NCBI GenBank assembly: GCA_001599355.1
Contig: BCGQ01000005.1
Span: 810,222 to 874,221 of the forward strand
DNA: 64,000 bases
Reading direction: 5' to 3'
Source of the DNA: Nakazawaea peltata
Lineage: Eukaryota; Ascomycota; Pichiomycetes; Alaninales; Pachysolenaceae
This document shows, one piece after another, positions 21,418 through 31,649 of this stretch; positions within the stretch are counted from its first letter, which is position 1, and every line of letters starts with the position of its first letter. The position numbers were made by a program, and so were the translations under genes. The notes under the pieces are model-generated. The model was not told the DNA's origin. It saw only the letters and a program-made list of their open reading frames with translations, and did no database searches.

Positions 21418-23340
21418 GTTTGACATCACTATGATATCGCTTCGATATCGCTTCTCCGATATCTTCTAATAAACATTTAACCGAACTTACATGTAAATTT
21501 TTAGTCAATAAGTGAAAAATTCTCTTCGTTTCTTTTTCTTCTCGACCTGTAATAATAGGAGTTTAAAGGTTAAGTGACGAGGAGGAAACGGAGTCCGTTG
21601 AGGAGGAAAAATTAGGGAAAAGAAGGAAAAGAAAGAAATAGCGAGAGAAGTTGAGTAGGAAGTGTGGAGGTGGGTGGTGAGTGGGTGTGGGTGAAGGGGT
21701 AAATGAGTGTGTGGTCAAGTAGTGAAGGGTGAGGCGGTAGTGGTGAATAGTGTCGGAAAAGTGTAACGGAAGCGCAATGTAGTAAACATTCATTAATGAT
21801 CATCCATCAGACGCGTACATTACGTAACAGCCTCATACCTCTCCTGTGACACTATCACTGGTCGGCATTAACCCTTCATGCGTTCCAGACCGCATTGCGG
21901 TGATCTTAAATTCGTTTCAGCGCGAGAAAAAATGCAAACGCGCGCGTTCTCGCTCATAAAAACTCCACAAATTACCTGTCAAGGATACATGTATTGTTTT
22001 ATGCAATATTGAGACAAGGACAGTAGAAAAATAAGGGAAAAAGCTAAATGCGCAATTTATCTAGCAGGCCGGAAGCGGAACTTAAAGGAATCATAAGGTT
22101 AGTGGGCTGATATTTAATAAGACGGAAAAGAGGATAAGAGGATAAGAAGATCAGCTAAATGATAATAAATGGGCTAATCAGATATTTTCTGGGGGAATCC
22201 TCGGATAAGGTTTGAAACTGTAATATTTACTGCTCCCCTAGAAACCCCCTCTTTACGCCTTCCCTCATCCCTTATTCTGTTATTGTTCGTGACCCAACAT
22301 TTTAAAGTTTTTTTTTCTTTGTCGCCTTAACAATGCCTTTAGAATTAAGTTATGTTGCTGAGATCAAAGTGGGGAGTGGGGAGGAGTCAGACACTAGGGT
22401 GGAAATGAATTGGAGACACATCTAAATAGGTTTAAAAATATTATAGAACTACTAGTAACATCTGTCCATGTGCACCTCAGGGAGTTAAATGGATAACCAC
22501 GGGCCCCACGATGGCCTCATTAGCTAATGACAGCTTTTTATCTCAGCCGATACTGGAGATCAAACAAAGAAAAATTTTCTCTTACACTCAAGATGCGCAC
22601 CTTCTACAGCTGTATAGTACGATTTTATCTCCTGCAAGCAAAAATATGGAGAATAATAGCTGCTGCACCGCTCAAAAAAAAGTATGCAAGCAACATTGTA
22701 ATAAAACTCAAATCCCCCCTAGCTATACGGAACTTGATAGAGGAAGTTACCGGAATCATCCAGTCCCCAGTAAAAAGAAATCACTGCCCAGATGAGGAGA
22801 AATGGTTAGCCTCAACATCTCATTAATGAGTTGATGCTGCAGTTTTTTTTTCATCTTTATTTAAATGTAGCTCATTATCCCCTCTTGCGTAATTAATTAG
22901 TAATTTTACTAAGGGGATACATTTTTATTATCAGGGATTGCACGGATACTGCACAGCCAGTTTCAAGTATATATCAGAAACGATCTTCCACAAGATCATT
23001 TTCATAAGGGTCTTCTAGTCACTTGATTGCATTTATTGATCATTTCTCGATCGTCCACCCGACCCTACCGATCTCTATCCACCACAGTCATCACTGACCG
23101 TCCATCATTTCGGTTGCTAAGACATTCTCGAAGCAAATCCCTTATCTTAACACAGAGAAGCGAAAAAAAACTTTTTTCGGACTGCATTTTGTGGCTTTTC
23201 TTTTTTTTTTTTCTTTCCCTTTTATTAACCCTCACCGCCTTCTGAAACGAATCTTTTAGAAGAGAGTGAGAAAATTTAATTAATTGCGATCAGAAGCTTT
23301 AAAGACTCCAAAAAAACTCGAGGAGTTTCAGCGTACGAGG
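21418..23340. other. Large intergenic region between GLN4 and the PP1 regulatory gene
   Basis: About 1.9 kb with no confident gene. Visible structure: a G-rich run at 21672-21699; an ACGCGT word at 21811-21816; an inverted repeat ACCGCA-T-TGCGGT near 21889-21901; and a GCGAGAA...TTCTCGC stem at about 21923-21955 around a CG-alternating loop. Two overlapping open frames at 22511-22795 and 22527-22826 have mixed amino-acid composition but no recognised family. The last 100 bases are a pyrimidine- and A-rich leader. Confidence 0.5.
21672..21699 (+). repeat. GT/G-rich run, G-quadruplex candidate
   Basis: Four runs of at least three G occur within 28 bases, with loops of 8, 3 and 4 bases, inside a longer GT-rich purine strand (about 21655-21735). 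It lies 255 bp downstream of the GLN4 stop. One loop is long, so stability is less sure than for the run at 419-457. Confidence 0.4.
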
Positions 23341-25032
23341 ATGCCTTACTCCGCTGGAGATGTCTCTACCTTGACATCCGACAACCTTCTACTTTTGAAC
23401 GACGCCCTTTCGCGACATGTGCGTGATCAGCGGCGCTCTCAGCATTTCAAAAACTCATTAGTAAACAGCAAGAAGAACAATGTTGAAGAAACATCAAAGG
23501 AAGCTCTGCTGGCTCTGGTTGAGTCTGCTTCATCTGTAAGTTCATCTCCAGAATTGGTGAGCACTCCAACAAGCAACCTTTCTAGCATCAGCTCAGTCGA
23601 GAATTTGTCTGATCTCTCAGCGCCAAATAGCAATAATCTGTCTACCGATAAGATCCGCTTGTCATGCGCCACTTCTTCATCTTCACTTTCCACTATTATT
23701 GCCACCCAACAGCAGCTGGCCTCTGTTGGTGCTTCTCTGATAGTCGATGACGACCCAGCTACTCCAAGATCATATAGATCAATGGGCGCTCCTCTTTTGA
23801 GGAAGAAGAGTGGAGAATTATTGAAATCTTCTTTAAAATTACCTGATTTGAAGAGATGTATGTCTTTGCCTAATGCTAAATCTGTCAGATTTGCAACTGA
23901 TTTGGAAAGAGTCAAATTATTCGAAAAGACTGAACGTCCTATTGCCGTGTCTACTCAAAATTCTCCAACAGGAGATGAAGATTTCGATATCAGCGATAGA
24001 TTACTGAGCTTAAGACAAAGACTGCCACCTCTTTGGGACCTTAATGGTTCCTCATCTTCAGATTCAGATGAAGATGATGAGCATGACAAAAGCAAGAGAC
24101 TGCATTCAAAGCCTTGGAATATCGTTTCTAGTAATGTAAGAAACTCTTTCCATTTTGTACCTGAAAATATGGTTCAATTGATGAGAGTATATTTGGACAA
24201 GTCCACATTACATGGCTCTGTCTTTGTTAAGAACGTTTCATTCAGTAAAAGAGTAGCTATTAGAATCAGTATTGATGACTGGAAGTCCATTGTTATTATT
24301 CATTCCGATTTTAAAAAATCGATCAGTAGCCAAGTGGATGAATTCCAATTTGAATTGAACATCAATTCTTTGAATTTCAAGTTTTATGAGACAAGGTTGA
24401 CCATTAATCTTTGTGTTGAATATGAAGCAGCTGGCAAAGTTCATTGGGATAACAATCAACATAAAAATTATCAAGTTGTTGTTGATAAAGCAAATTCATT
24501 TTACAATAGTAAGAAATATTCCCCAACGAAAAAGGGATCGAAATTGTCCAGAGGCAGAAGAGACAGCAGAACTTCTACACTGTCTAACTCTACAATTACC
24601 GATTATTTCGGACCTCGCGTTCACGACGACGAGATTCATGACCATGGCCTGGTTTATAGCGGAGATGAGGATTGCCATGTAGAATCGAAACATGATGATT
24701 ATGACGACTTGTTTAATTATAGATTGAGGTCTTCTTCACAGAAGAATTCTCGTTATGCATTTGATTTTGATAATCATTACGTCTTCAATGATTCTATTTT
24801 GGCAAAACCATCTTTGAACAAATTTGTATATTATACAGAGAAGAAGGCCAGTTCAGATGACGAGGTTGAAAAAACTAGTAAACCTACTAGAAATTTACCA
24901 CACTCTCTGAGCTCTTCTCCAAACTTATCTTCATTGCTGACTTTTGGCTCTTCTACCAAGTCATCTTCCACCAGCTCATCCGATGAGTACAACAAGTTGA
25001 TCAGAAACTACTGCTACGCCTTCAGCCAATAG
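23341..25032 (+). CDS. Glycogen-targeting PP1 (Glc7) regulatory subunit, GAC1/PIG family
   Basis: A 563-residue protein from the ATG at 23341. It has the two hallmarks of PP1 glycogen-targeting subunits. First, a PP1-docking RVxF motif 'KSVRF' at residues 180-184. Second, a CBM21 carbohydrate-binding domain at about 275-385 with 'VFVKNVSFSKRVAIRISIDDW' (split: 'VFVKNVSFSKRV' then 'RISIDDW') and the ending 'GKVHWDNNQHKNYQV'. Ser-rich, disordered flanks surround these. Such proteins bring Glc7 to glycogen synthase and promote glycogen storage. Baker's yeast has Gac1, Pig1, Pig2 and Gip2; the sequence does not let me choose among them. The long upstream gap suggests an extended, regulated promoter. 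Confidence 0.82.
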   Translation: MPYSAGDVSTLTSDNLLLLNDALSRHVRDQRRSQHFKNSLVNSKKNNVEETSKEALLALVESASSVSSSPELVSTPTSNLSSISSVENLSDLSAPNSNNLSTDKIRLSCATSSSSLSTIIATQQQLASVGASLIVDDDPATPRSYRSMGAPLLRKKSGELLKSSLKLPDLKRCMSLPNAKSVRFATDLERVKLFEKTERPIAVSTQNSPTGDEDFDISDRLLSLRQRLPPLWDLNGSSSSDSDEDDEHDKSKRLHSKPWNIVSSNVRNSFHFVPENMVQLMRVYLDKSTLHGSVFVKNVSFSKRVAIRISIDDWKSIVIIHSDFKKSISSQVDEFQFELNINSLNFKFYETRLTINLCVEYEAAGKVHWDNNQHKNYQVVVDKANSFYNSKKYSPTKKGSKLSRGRRDSRTSTLSNSTITDYFGPRVHDDEIHDHGLVYSGDEDCHVESKHDDYDDLFNYRLRSSSQKNSRYAFDFDNHYVFNDSILAKPSLNKFVYYTEKKASSDDEVEKTSKPTRNLPHSLSSSPNLSSLLTFGSSTKSSSTSSSDEYNKLIRNYCYAFSQ

Positions 25033-25525
25033 CATTCCATGTACTTTTATTGACACTAACATCAACGATCTTAGCATGATATTTCCATAGGAGATCTAGC
25101 CGTATTTTCTTCACTTGTTTACTCTTATAAGAGTTGTTTCATTTCAATTACACATTTTATCAAATGCTTTCAATGTTTTTCATTTTATACTAAAAGGGGG
25201 TGCTAATTTACTAATAAACTTGACGAAGATGTTTCATATTTTTCATTTCATAACATGGTTTGTCATATTCATATACATATATTTGTTTTATAAGGGTTGA
25301 TTTTTGGAAGTATCATAATAAATTCTAAATTCATATTTTATATTAAATGTAGGTCAACAGGGGCCCGGCATGCAGCAGGCTCCCAAACAGCACCAAGAAA
25401 CAGAGCCGGCAAAATAAAGCCTATTTAATTCAGTCAGCAACTTATCAATTATCCACACACAAACTATATAAACGTCAGGAGATCCAATTTCCGCTCCCTG
25501 TAGAACTAATTAGGTGCTAATCACA
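25033..25525. promoter_or_regulatory. ECM15 promoter region
   Basis: About 490 bases. The first 300 are very AT-rich. A GC-rich block at about 25355-25410 (GGGGCCCGGCATGC core) is followed by a TATA box (ACTATATAAA at about 25463-25472), about 55 bp before the ECM15 ATG. No gene is seen. Confidence 0.5.
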
Positions 25526-25882
25526 ATGTCTTTACTGCTGCTGGTGCTGAAAAAGCACATCTCCTTGAAATGTCTTGCTGATGTTTGTCTTATTCCAATT
25601 GGTACGGCCACACCATCTGTATCCAAATATGTTGCCCTTGTTGAAAATCACATCAGACAGTCCAACTTAAAGTCCACTTTACACAGTGCAGGAACTACAA
25701 TTGAAGGCCCATGGACTGACGTTATGCAATTGATTGGAGAATTGCACTTATTATGCCATGATAACGGTGTCTTACGTGTCCAATCTGATATCAGAGTAGG
25801 TACCAGAACCGACAAACTGCAGACCATGCAAGATAAGGTCGATGTAGTCGAAGAGAGGATCCTGAATAGTCGTTACGATTAA
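25526..25882 (+). CDS. ECM15: Thiamine-binding-type UPF0045 protein, Ecm15
   Basis: A 118-residue protein of the MTH1187/YkoF-like family. The core is strongly conserved: '[12 protein letters not shown]', '[14 protein letters not shown]', 'VRVGTRTDK'-like '[12 protein letters not shown]' and 'QDKVDVV'. Baker's yeast Ecm15 has 104 residues and forms a tetramer; family members bind thiamine-like ligands, though the cell role is unclear. The start ATG is at 25526 and gives about 12 extra N-terminal residues, encoded with four CTG codons. Read as Leu this looks like a membrane anchor; read as Ala it is '[16 protein letters not shown]', an Ala/Lys-rich segment that could be a weak mitochondrial presequence. 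Confidence 0.92.
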   Translation: MSLLLLVLKKHISLKCLADVCLIPIGTATPSVSKYVALVENHIRQSNLKSTLHSAGTTIEGPWTDVMQLIGELHLLCHDNGVLRVQSDIRVGTRTDKLQTMQDKVDVVEERILNSRYD

Positions 25883-26044
25883 GATTGCCGAATATGGCAA
25901 TACAACCGTATCAGGAAGCTCATCTGTTTCTATATTAGGAAATTTTTCACTTTAGAAAATTTTTTTAAATAAAATTTTTATTTCTTCTCAGATGACGACA
26001 CTAAGCGTTTATTGTAAGGATAGATTGATCATTATATTGGTATT

Positions 26045-27769
26045 ATGAGTGATAAAACCAAGGGATCCACTGTAGCAGTGGCAGATCTGTATTTGGATGA
26101 GTCCGTTAGTTTTCAGTCATTCAACTTGGACGCCAGAATCTTACAACTGATCAACCAGTTGGGGTTCAAAAATCCAACTTTGGTTCAACTGAAGCTGATT
26201 CCTTTAGCATTACAAGAGAAAAGAGATATTATTGCCAAGGCGACCACAGGTTCAGGTAAGACAGCAGCATATCTGATTCCAATTTTACAGAGCATTTTGG
26301 AGGAAAAGCTGAAAGATGAAGATCACAAAATTAGCGCTATCGTGTTGGTTCCAACAAGGGAATTGGCTACTCAAGTGTCGAATTTCTTTGAACAATTATC
26401 GATCTTCTGTGGTAAACAAGTCAAACATTTGAATTTGTCATCTTCTGTTAACGAGAAAGTCCAAACTAGTTTGTTATTAGAAACTCCAGAAATTATCATT
26501 TCCACTCCTTCTAAATTGGTCTCCTTCTTAGAGAAGACAAAAGTCAGTTTGAAAGCATTGAGGTATTTCTGTATTGATGAAGTCGATTTGGTATTATCAT
26601 ATGGTTATGAAGAGGATTTAGATAAGATGAGTGAGTACGTGAACTTCAGTACCGTACAAGTATCATTGATGAGTGCTACAATGAATGAGGATGTTGAGAA
26701 TATCAAACTGAAATTCTGTTCCAAACCAGCCATTTTGAAATTGAACGATGACGCTTTATCTCAACGTAAATTAGTTCAATTCTATGCTAAGACCACCGAG
26801 TTTGACAAATTTTTACTTGCATACGTCATTTTCAAGTTACAATTGATCAAGGGAAAGACTTTAGTCTTTGTCAATAATATCGATAGAGGTTATCGTTTGA
26901 AGTTGTTCTTGGAACAATTTGGCATCAGATCTTGTATTTTAAATAGTGAGTTACCTATCAACTCCAGAATCCATATCGTTGATCAGTTCAACAAAAACAT
27001 CTATAATTTATTGATCGCTACAGATGAGACTAATGACTTCACCAAAGAGATTGACGAAGATGATGACGAGGGAACCGAAGATGTAGACCAAAAATCTGAC
27101 AAGAAGCAAAAGAAGCAAAAGAAAGACAAGGAGTACGGTGTATCTAGAGGTGTTGATTTCCAAAATGTAGCTTGTGTGTTGAACTTTGATCTCCCAGTCA
27201 CCTCCAAACTGTACATTCATAGAATTGGAAGAACAGCTAGAGCTGGTAAGTCGGGAATGCTGTTATCATTTGTAGTACTACAGAAGGAATGGGGTAAACA
27301 TAAACTGTCATCTTTATTGAGTGCCAAACGTGATGAGAAAGTGTTAGGTAGAATTATCAAACAACAAACCAAGGCCAACTTCGAAGTCAAGCCATATCAA
27401 TTCGATATGAAACAAGTCGAAGGTTTCCGTTATAGATGTGAAGATGCCTTCAGAGCTGTCACCCTGGTACTGATCAGAGAGGCTCGTATCAAGGAAATCA
27501 AGGACGAATTATTGACCTCTGACAAATTGAGAAGACATTTTGAAGAAAATCCTCAAGATTTACAAAACTTAAGACATGATAAAGAATTACATCCAACAAG
27601 AGCTCAACCTCATTTGAAGAGAGTCCCTGACTACTTATTACCAGAGTCTTCTAGAAAGCTGATGAAGAAAATCAACTTCGTCCCCTTCAGTAAACCTAAT
27701 AAGGTACACAAAAAGAAGAAGCTGTCCAATAAGAGAACCGATCCGTTGAAAACTTTCAGAAAGAAATGA
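26045..27769 (+). CDS. DBP9: DEAD-box RNA helicase Dbp9 (60S biogenesis)
   Basis: A 574-residue nucleolar helicase for large-subunit assembly. Motifs in order: the Q motif region near residue 30, Walker A '[11 protein letters not shown]', Ia 'PTRELA', II 'DEVD' (the DEAD variant shared with DDX56/Dbp9), III 'SATM', then 'VFVNNIDR', 'RGVDFQNV' and VI '[11 protein letters not shown]'. An acidic/Lys insert sits between motif IV and V (about 335-370), and the C-terminus is Lys/Arg-rich, as in Dbp9. CTG codons at 26195, 26273 and 27209 fall at positions that are Ala in human DDX56 ('KAIPLAL', 'AAYAIP', 'EAYIHR'). The stop is 14 bp from the convergent COQ11 stop. Confidence 0.94.
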   Translation: MSDKTKGSTVAVADLYLDESVSFQSFNLDARILQLINQLGFKNPTLVQLKLIPLALQEKRDIIAKATTGSGKTAAYLIPILQSILEEKLKDEDHKISAIVLVPTRELATQVSNFFEQLSIFCGKQVKHLNLSSSVNEKVQTSLLLETPEIIISTPSKLVSFLEKTKVSLKALRYFCIDEVDLVLSYGYEEDLDKMSEYVNFSTVQVSLMSATMNEDVENIKLKFCSKPAILKLNDDALSQRKLVQFYAKTTEFDKFLLAYVIFKLQLIKGKTLVFVNNIDRGYRLKLFLEQFGIRSCILNSELPINSRIHIVDQFNKNIYNLLIATDETNDFTKEIDEDDDEGTEDVDQKSDKKQKKQKKDKEYGVSRGVDFQNVACVLNFDLPVTSKLYIHRIGRTARAGKSGMLLSFVVLQKEWGKHKLSSLLSAKRDEKVLGRIIKQQTKANFEVKPYQFDMKQVEGFRYRCEDAFRAVTLVLIREARIKEIKDELLTSDKLRRHFEENPQDLQNLRHDKELHPTRAQPHLKRVPDYLLPESSRKLMKKINFVPFSKPNKVHKKKKLSNKRTDPLKTFRKK

Positions 27770-27783
27770 GCAATGCATAAACC

Positions 27784-28640
27784 TTATATAACTAATTCAT
27801 CTAGTTGTAATATTTTATCTGAATCTGTATGCAAATTATGAATAATTTTGGAGGCCACTTTTTGGGTGCTAACAGTAGGTCTGATGAGGGGGGCCAATAC
27901 ATTACCTAACAAATTTGTGTTGATTTGATTGAGCAGCTTAAGACCAACACTAAAGTTGGATCTCAAGTCTCCTGATATCTCTTCGTCAAACATAAATCCT
28001 GGTCTCAGTACCAACACACTCAAATTGTCGTGCGCACTACTTTTTTGAATCAATTGACCTTCTGCCTGTCTTTTTGATTCGATATAACCTGATGGGAGAC
28101 CGGGGAACCCACGATCCAGTGATATATATACAAATTTTAATTTCTTAGTGGGAGTCTCAATGTTGGCATTGATGAATCCAGATGAGGTTATATTGGCACT
28201 TTCTCTGTTCATATGGTCATATGAGTAATATATCGATTTATTCATTGGATTAGGACTCACAATTCCTTTTAATTCCTTCAATAAACTGGCTCCCCCTTTA
28301 ACGGCTGATTTATTTAACGCCGACTTATAATTAGTCTCTAATAAAATACCAATAGTATGAACAAGGATATCTGTCTGTTTCAATTGATCAGAATATGATT
28401 CCGGATTGAAAACGTCCAGTTTCTTCCAATTCACCTGATTGATCCAGTCATGATCTTTATAAGTTGTTGAGAGTGGTGGAGCTCCAGAGCGTCTAAAGGA
28501 GGTTAGTGACTGAACAACAGATGTATGATTTGAAACACTTACGATAAAGATATAACGTTATAACCACTGGAAACGGCGGCTTGGCATATTCTTTTACCTA
28601 AAAATCCGTTTCCACCGATAACTGTTAATGTTTTATTCAT
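27784..28640 (-). CDS. COQ11: Mitochondrial NAD(P)-binding protein Coq11, spliced
   Basis: Two exons: 28640-28543 and 28492-27784. The 50-nt intron (28542-28493) has GTAAGT, a CACTAAC branch point and TTTAG. The spliced protein has 268 residues. It begins 'MNKTLTVIGGNGFLGKRIC', a Rossmann GGxGFLG dinucleotide loop, and continues 'SLSRSGAPPLS' across the splice, as in baker's yeast Coq11 (277). It is an atypical short-chain dehydrogenase/NDUFA9-like protein associated with the coenzyme Q synthome, where it tunes CoQ synthesis. A YxxxK-like 'YIESKRQAE' is present. The ORF alone, without exon 1, lacks the cofactor-binding loop. Confidence 0.93.
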
Positions 28641-28961
28641 TTGATGGAACCGAAGTGGTGTTATAGTTAAGAGATTTTACTTGTTTTCTATGTGTTTTTC
28701 ACTATGGTTTCTACTGAGTTGCTATTGAATTTTCCAGTGTATTTTCACTATGCTCTGTGCTCAGTTTTTATTAGCTTCTCTCTGTGAAATCAAGGGAAGA
28801 GTTAGGTAGATCTAAGAAATGCGTGGGAAAATGTGGGAAATGTGTGGGAAAATCTAAGGAGAAGAGGAAGGAAAAATGTATGGAGAAGAGGAAGGGAAAA
28901 TGTAGCAGAAAAGTAGAAATCTATCACAAATCCCCTAGCTTATCGTTGGTCAATTGACGTG
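28641..28961. promoter_or_regulatory. Divergent COQ11/DUF202 promoter with short repeats
   Basis: A 321-bp head-to-head spacer. It carries GTGGGAAAATG-like words at 28823-28853 and a 24-base tandem pair, GGAGAAGAGGAAGG(A/G)AAAATGTA, at 28858-28880 and 28882-28904 with one mismatch. No gene is seen. Confidence 0.5.
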
Positions 28962-29685
28962 ATGACAAGTTTTCGTGACAATGACACTGAAAGTATAGCT
29001 TCTGGGCTCAGATCCATCGACACTGATTTCCTGTTCCCTTCAAATAATGAAAATACCCAGGACTTGTCTCATCAATCAGAGCTGCCCATCGCTCTTAACT
29101 CTCTTGACCCCACGGAGGATCATGAAACAAATATACTGAGAGATAACCGAGTTTTAAGGTATTTACAATTTCTTCAGGATGCTGAATTGATTTGTTGTGT
29201 GGAAAATAAAGGGTCTGCCGCTCGTGATCATGTAAGTTTATAGGTATCTCATTATCATTACAACCCATTTACTAACATTAGTAGTTGGCTAACGAAAGAA
29301 CCGTTTTAGCCTGGATAAGAACATGTCTCAGTATGATTACAGTAGGGGTGGGGGTAGTACAATTTTACAAATTTTCAGAGAAAGCTTCGAAGGGGTCACA
29401 CTCGGTCTTAAGAAAGTTATCCCTCAATTTCAGTGAGCCACTTGGTATCTGTTTCGTCTTTCTTGCCCTAGTGAGTTTATGGTGTGCATCTTACAGATAT
29501 TTCTTAGTACAAAGCAAGTTACAGAAGGGCAAATTCCCTCTAGGGAGACTTTCGGTCTCAATTATTGTGATATTTCAGTTAATTGTAAGTAGACAGATCA
29601 TATTATATACTAAATGGGTTACTAACAATATCAGTGCATCATTCTGCTTGCTGCCTCTATGATGATGTTCTTAGCTTCGGATTAA
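28962..29685 (+). CDS. DUF202 (YidH-type) membrane protein, copy 1, spliced
   Basis: Three exons: 28962-29231, 29285-29584 and 29635-29685. Intron 1 (53 nt) has GTAAGT, TACTAAC and TAG, and must use the second of two nearby AGs because the first gives an immediate stop. Intron 2 (50 nt) has GTAAGT, TTACTAAC and TCAG. The spliced product has 206 residues: an acidic, Ser/Asn-rich N-terminal tail, then the DUF202 signature '..ARDHLANERTVLAWIRTCLS', followed by three hydrophobic segments. The last of these exists only after splicing and ends 'MMMFLASD'. DUF202 proteins are small integral membrane proteins of unknown function, related to the transmembrane part of Vtc1. The neighbour is a diverged copy. 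Confidence 0.85.
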
Positions 29686-29872
29686 TCAATGGAGAGCAAA
29701 TTATCAATATTGCGTCATATGCAAGTGTTTTTTCTTAATATGAGGATTCATTTATTAGGAAGAAATGATAAGAGGGAGAAATAGCGAGAGAGAGAGAACT
29801 TAGTGCCATACAATCTGATTGATTGTTGTTCCAATGTTTTAATTCGTTGATTGATTCAAAGAAATCCAAAAT

Positions 29873-30423
29873 ATGAGCTATTCAGAACGTGAATCAGTGC
29901 GAGACCGCAAACAACATAAGCCTGTCCTCCCAGAGGCGTTAAGAAGCGAGATCCGTTCCCTCTCTAATCACAGTTATAAAATTTGGGATCTTGGTTCGGT
30001 CTATTTGGAACATAAAGCCTCTGTTGCAAGAGACCATTTAGCTAGTGAGAGGACTTTTCTTGCTTGGCTTAGGACAAGTTTATCCTTCCTGTCTATAGGG
30101 GTAGGAATTACTCAATTGTTTAAATTATCAGAAAATGCAGAATCCGAAGAAACCACAGCTATGAGGATGGGAAGAGCTCTTGGATTGACATTTATTTCAA
30201 CTAGTATGTTGACTCTTCTCTTCGGATTATTCAGATACTTTATGATTCAAAGACTGTTGATTCAGGATATCTTCCCTCTGAGTAAGTTGTTCATATCCTT
30301 CTTATTCATTATCATATTTACGGTATGTCAACAAATCACCCCTCAATGGCTTGTCTCCTTCATACTAACTTCCACCAGCTTATCATATTGACCACTGCTC
30401 TTATTCTGGTCACCGCATCATAG
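29873..30423 (+). CDS. DUF202 (YidH-type) membrane protein, copy 2, spliced
   Basis: Two exons: 29873-30322 and 30379-30423. The 56-nt intron (30323-30378) has GTATGT, TACTAAC and CCAG. The product has 164 residues: a basic N-terminal tail, the signature 'ARDHLASERTFLAWLRTSLS', and three hydrophobic segments, the last completed by exon 2 (ending 'LILVTAS'). Without splicing the frame runs into a hydrophilic tail that breaks the last helix, so the spliced form is preferred. It is a tandem, same-strand duplicate of the preceding gene (188 bp apart) with the same position for the last intron. The copies differ mainly in their N-terminal tails. Function is unknown. Confidence 0.85.
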
Positions 30424-30825
30424 ACCCCACACATGTTGTCATATACACATAGAAATTTATAATTTGCTCCATATCAATGCATTCGGTCGTGAACATCAAA
30501 ATTCCTATTTAGGAAAATCGCAGTCACAAAATTATTGTAGCTCTTATATTTCTGAAAGCGCGTAGCTTAGATTCTTCCGTTCAATTTGGACAGCCCCTGT
30601 CTGTATTATTGACACGTAAATTATATCAGTATACCCATTTACGCCGCGCACTCCCCTATAACTTTCACAAATGGCAGATTTTTCTAGAGGCAAAAAAATT
30701 TTTTTCATTCTCCTTTTTTTCCCTGCTTTTTTTCCTTCTTTCATCATATTAATTTTTTTTAACTTGATATTAATAGTTTTGATATAGTATACCATATAAC
30801 CATATACATATAAAAACATATCAAA
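30424..30825. promoter_or_regulatory. RPS30 promoter
   Basis: About 400 bases with no gene. TATTGACACGTAAA lies at 30607-30620, about 206 bp before the ATG, and is shared with the GLN4/RPS28 region. A possible Rap1-like 'ATACCCATTTACG' lies at about 30632-30644. A T-rich tract at 30700-30775 and AT-rich DNA with TATA words precede the ATG. Confidence 0.5.
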
Positions 30826-31400
30826 ATGGTACGTGTTAATGAGAAGACGATCAGTTGGTGAGACAGAAGCAGCAGATGGGATCAATCAGTCGGATGGTAT
30901 CAATACGTTGGATTTAATCGCTTACCAGTCAAGTGTAGATTTTGTGAATTAAGGAGGCGATCAAGGGTGGATAAAAGACTTTATGGATATTGTATTGCTC
31001 AGTAGAATGAGTGTCCAGTGAAAGGACACCCCTGATCATCAGGATTGATCATTTTTGACTCTTGAAGGAGTGTTCTTATCCTTAAACAGCGATCCATACT
31101 AGAAGTCAGGCCCTTGTACTATTATTCACTATAGCGTGACCAAATATTTGATCATCTGGCGCTTGGTTGTCATTTGTTACCACATCTTCCAACTCTATCA
31201 TGCAATTCATACATATATACTAACTCATTTTACAGGGTAAAGTTCACGGTTCCTTAGCTCGTGCTGGTAAGGTTAAGTCTCAAACTCCAAAGGTCGAAAA
31301 GTCCGAAAAGCCAAAGCAACCAAAGGGTCGTGCTTACAAGAGATTATTGTTCACCAGAAGATTCGTCAACGTTGTTGCCGGTAAGAAGGGTAGAAACTAA
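30826..31400 (+). CDS. RPS30: 40S ribosomal protein S30 (eS30), spliced
   Basis: Exon 1 is only the ATG (30826-30828). The 407-nt intron (30829-31235) starts GTACGT, has TACTAAC at 31218-31224 and ends TACAG. Exon 2 is 31236-31400. The product has 55 residues, '[20 protein letters not shown]...' ending '[14 protein letters not shown]', a few residues shorter than the 63 of baker's yeast, which has a longer tail. It is a stand-alone S30, not a ubiquitin-like fusion as in animals. The intron is the longest in the window and contains clear inverted repeats. Confidence 0.95.
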
Positions 31401-31649
31401 GCTGGTTGTTTACATCTAGTTAATTAAAGACTATCATTTCGCGATGTATATCTTAATTGAATAATCATACTATATTGAGAAAAGAATTCGTAAAAACTTC
31501 AATTAGCTAAATCTCAGTACTCTCCTCACGTCAGCAGCCCTAGCATCACTGCTTCCCCTCTCGTAACGGGATGAAAATTTTTATAGGAAAAACCAAACCT
31601 TAATTAGCGTTTAGATATATAGTCAAATAGGTGTGTAGTTGGTAGAACG

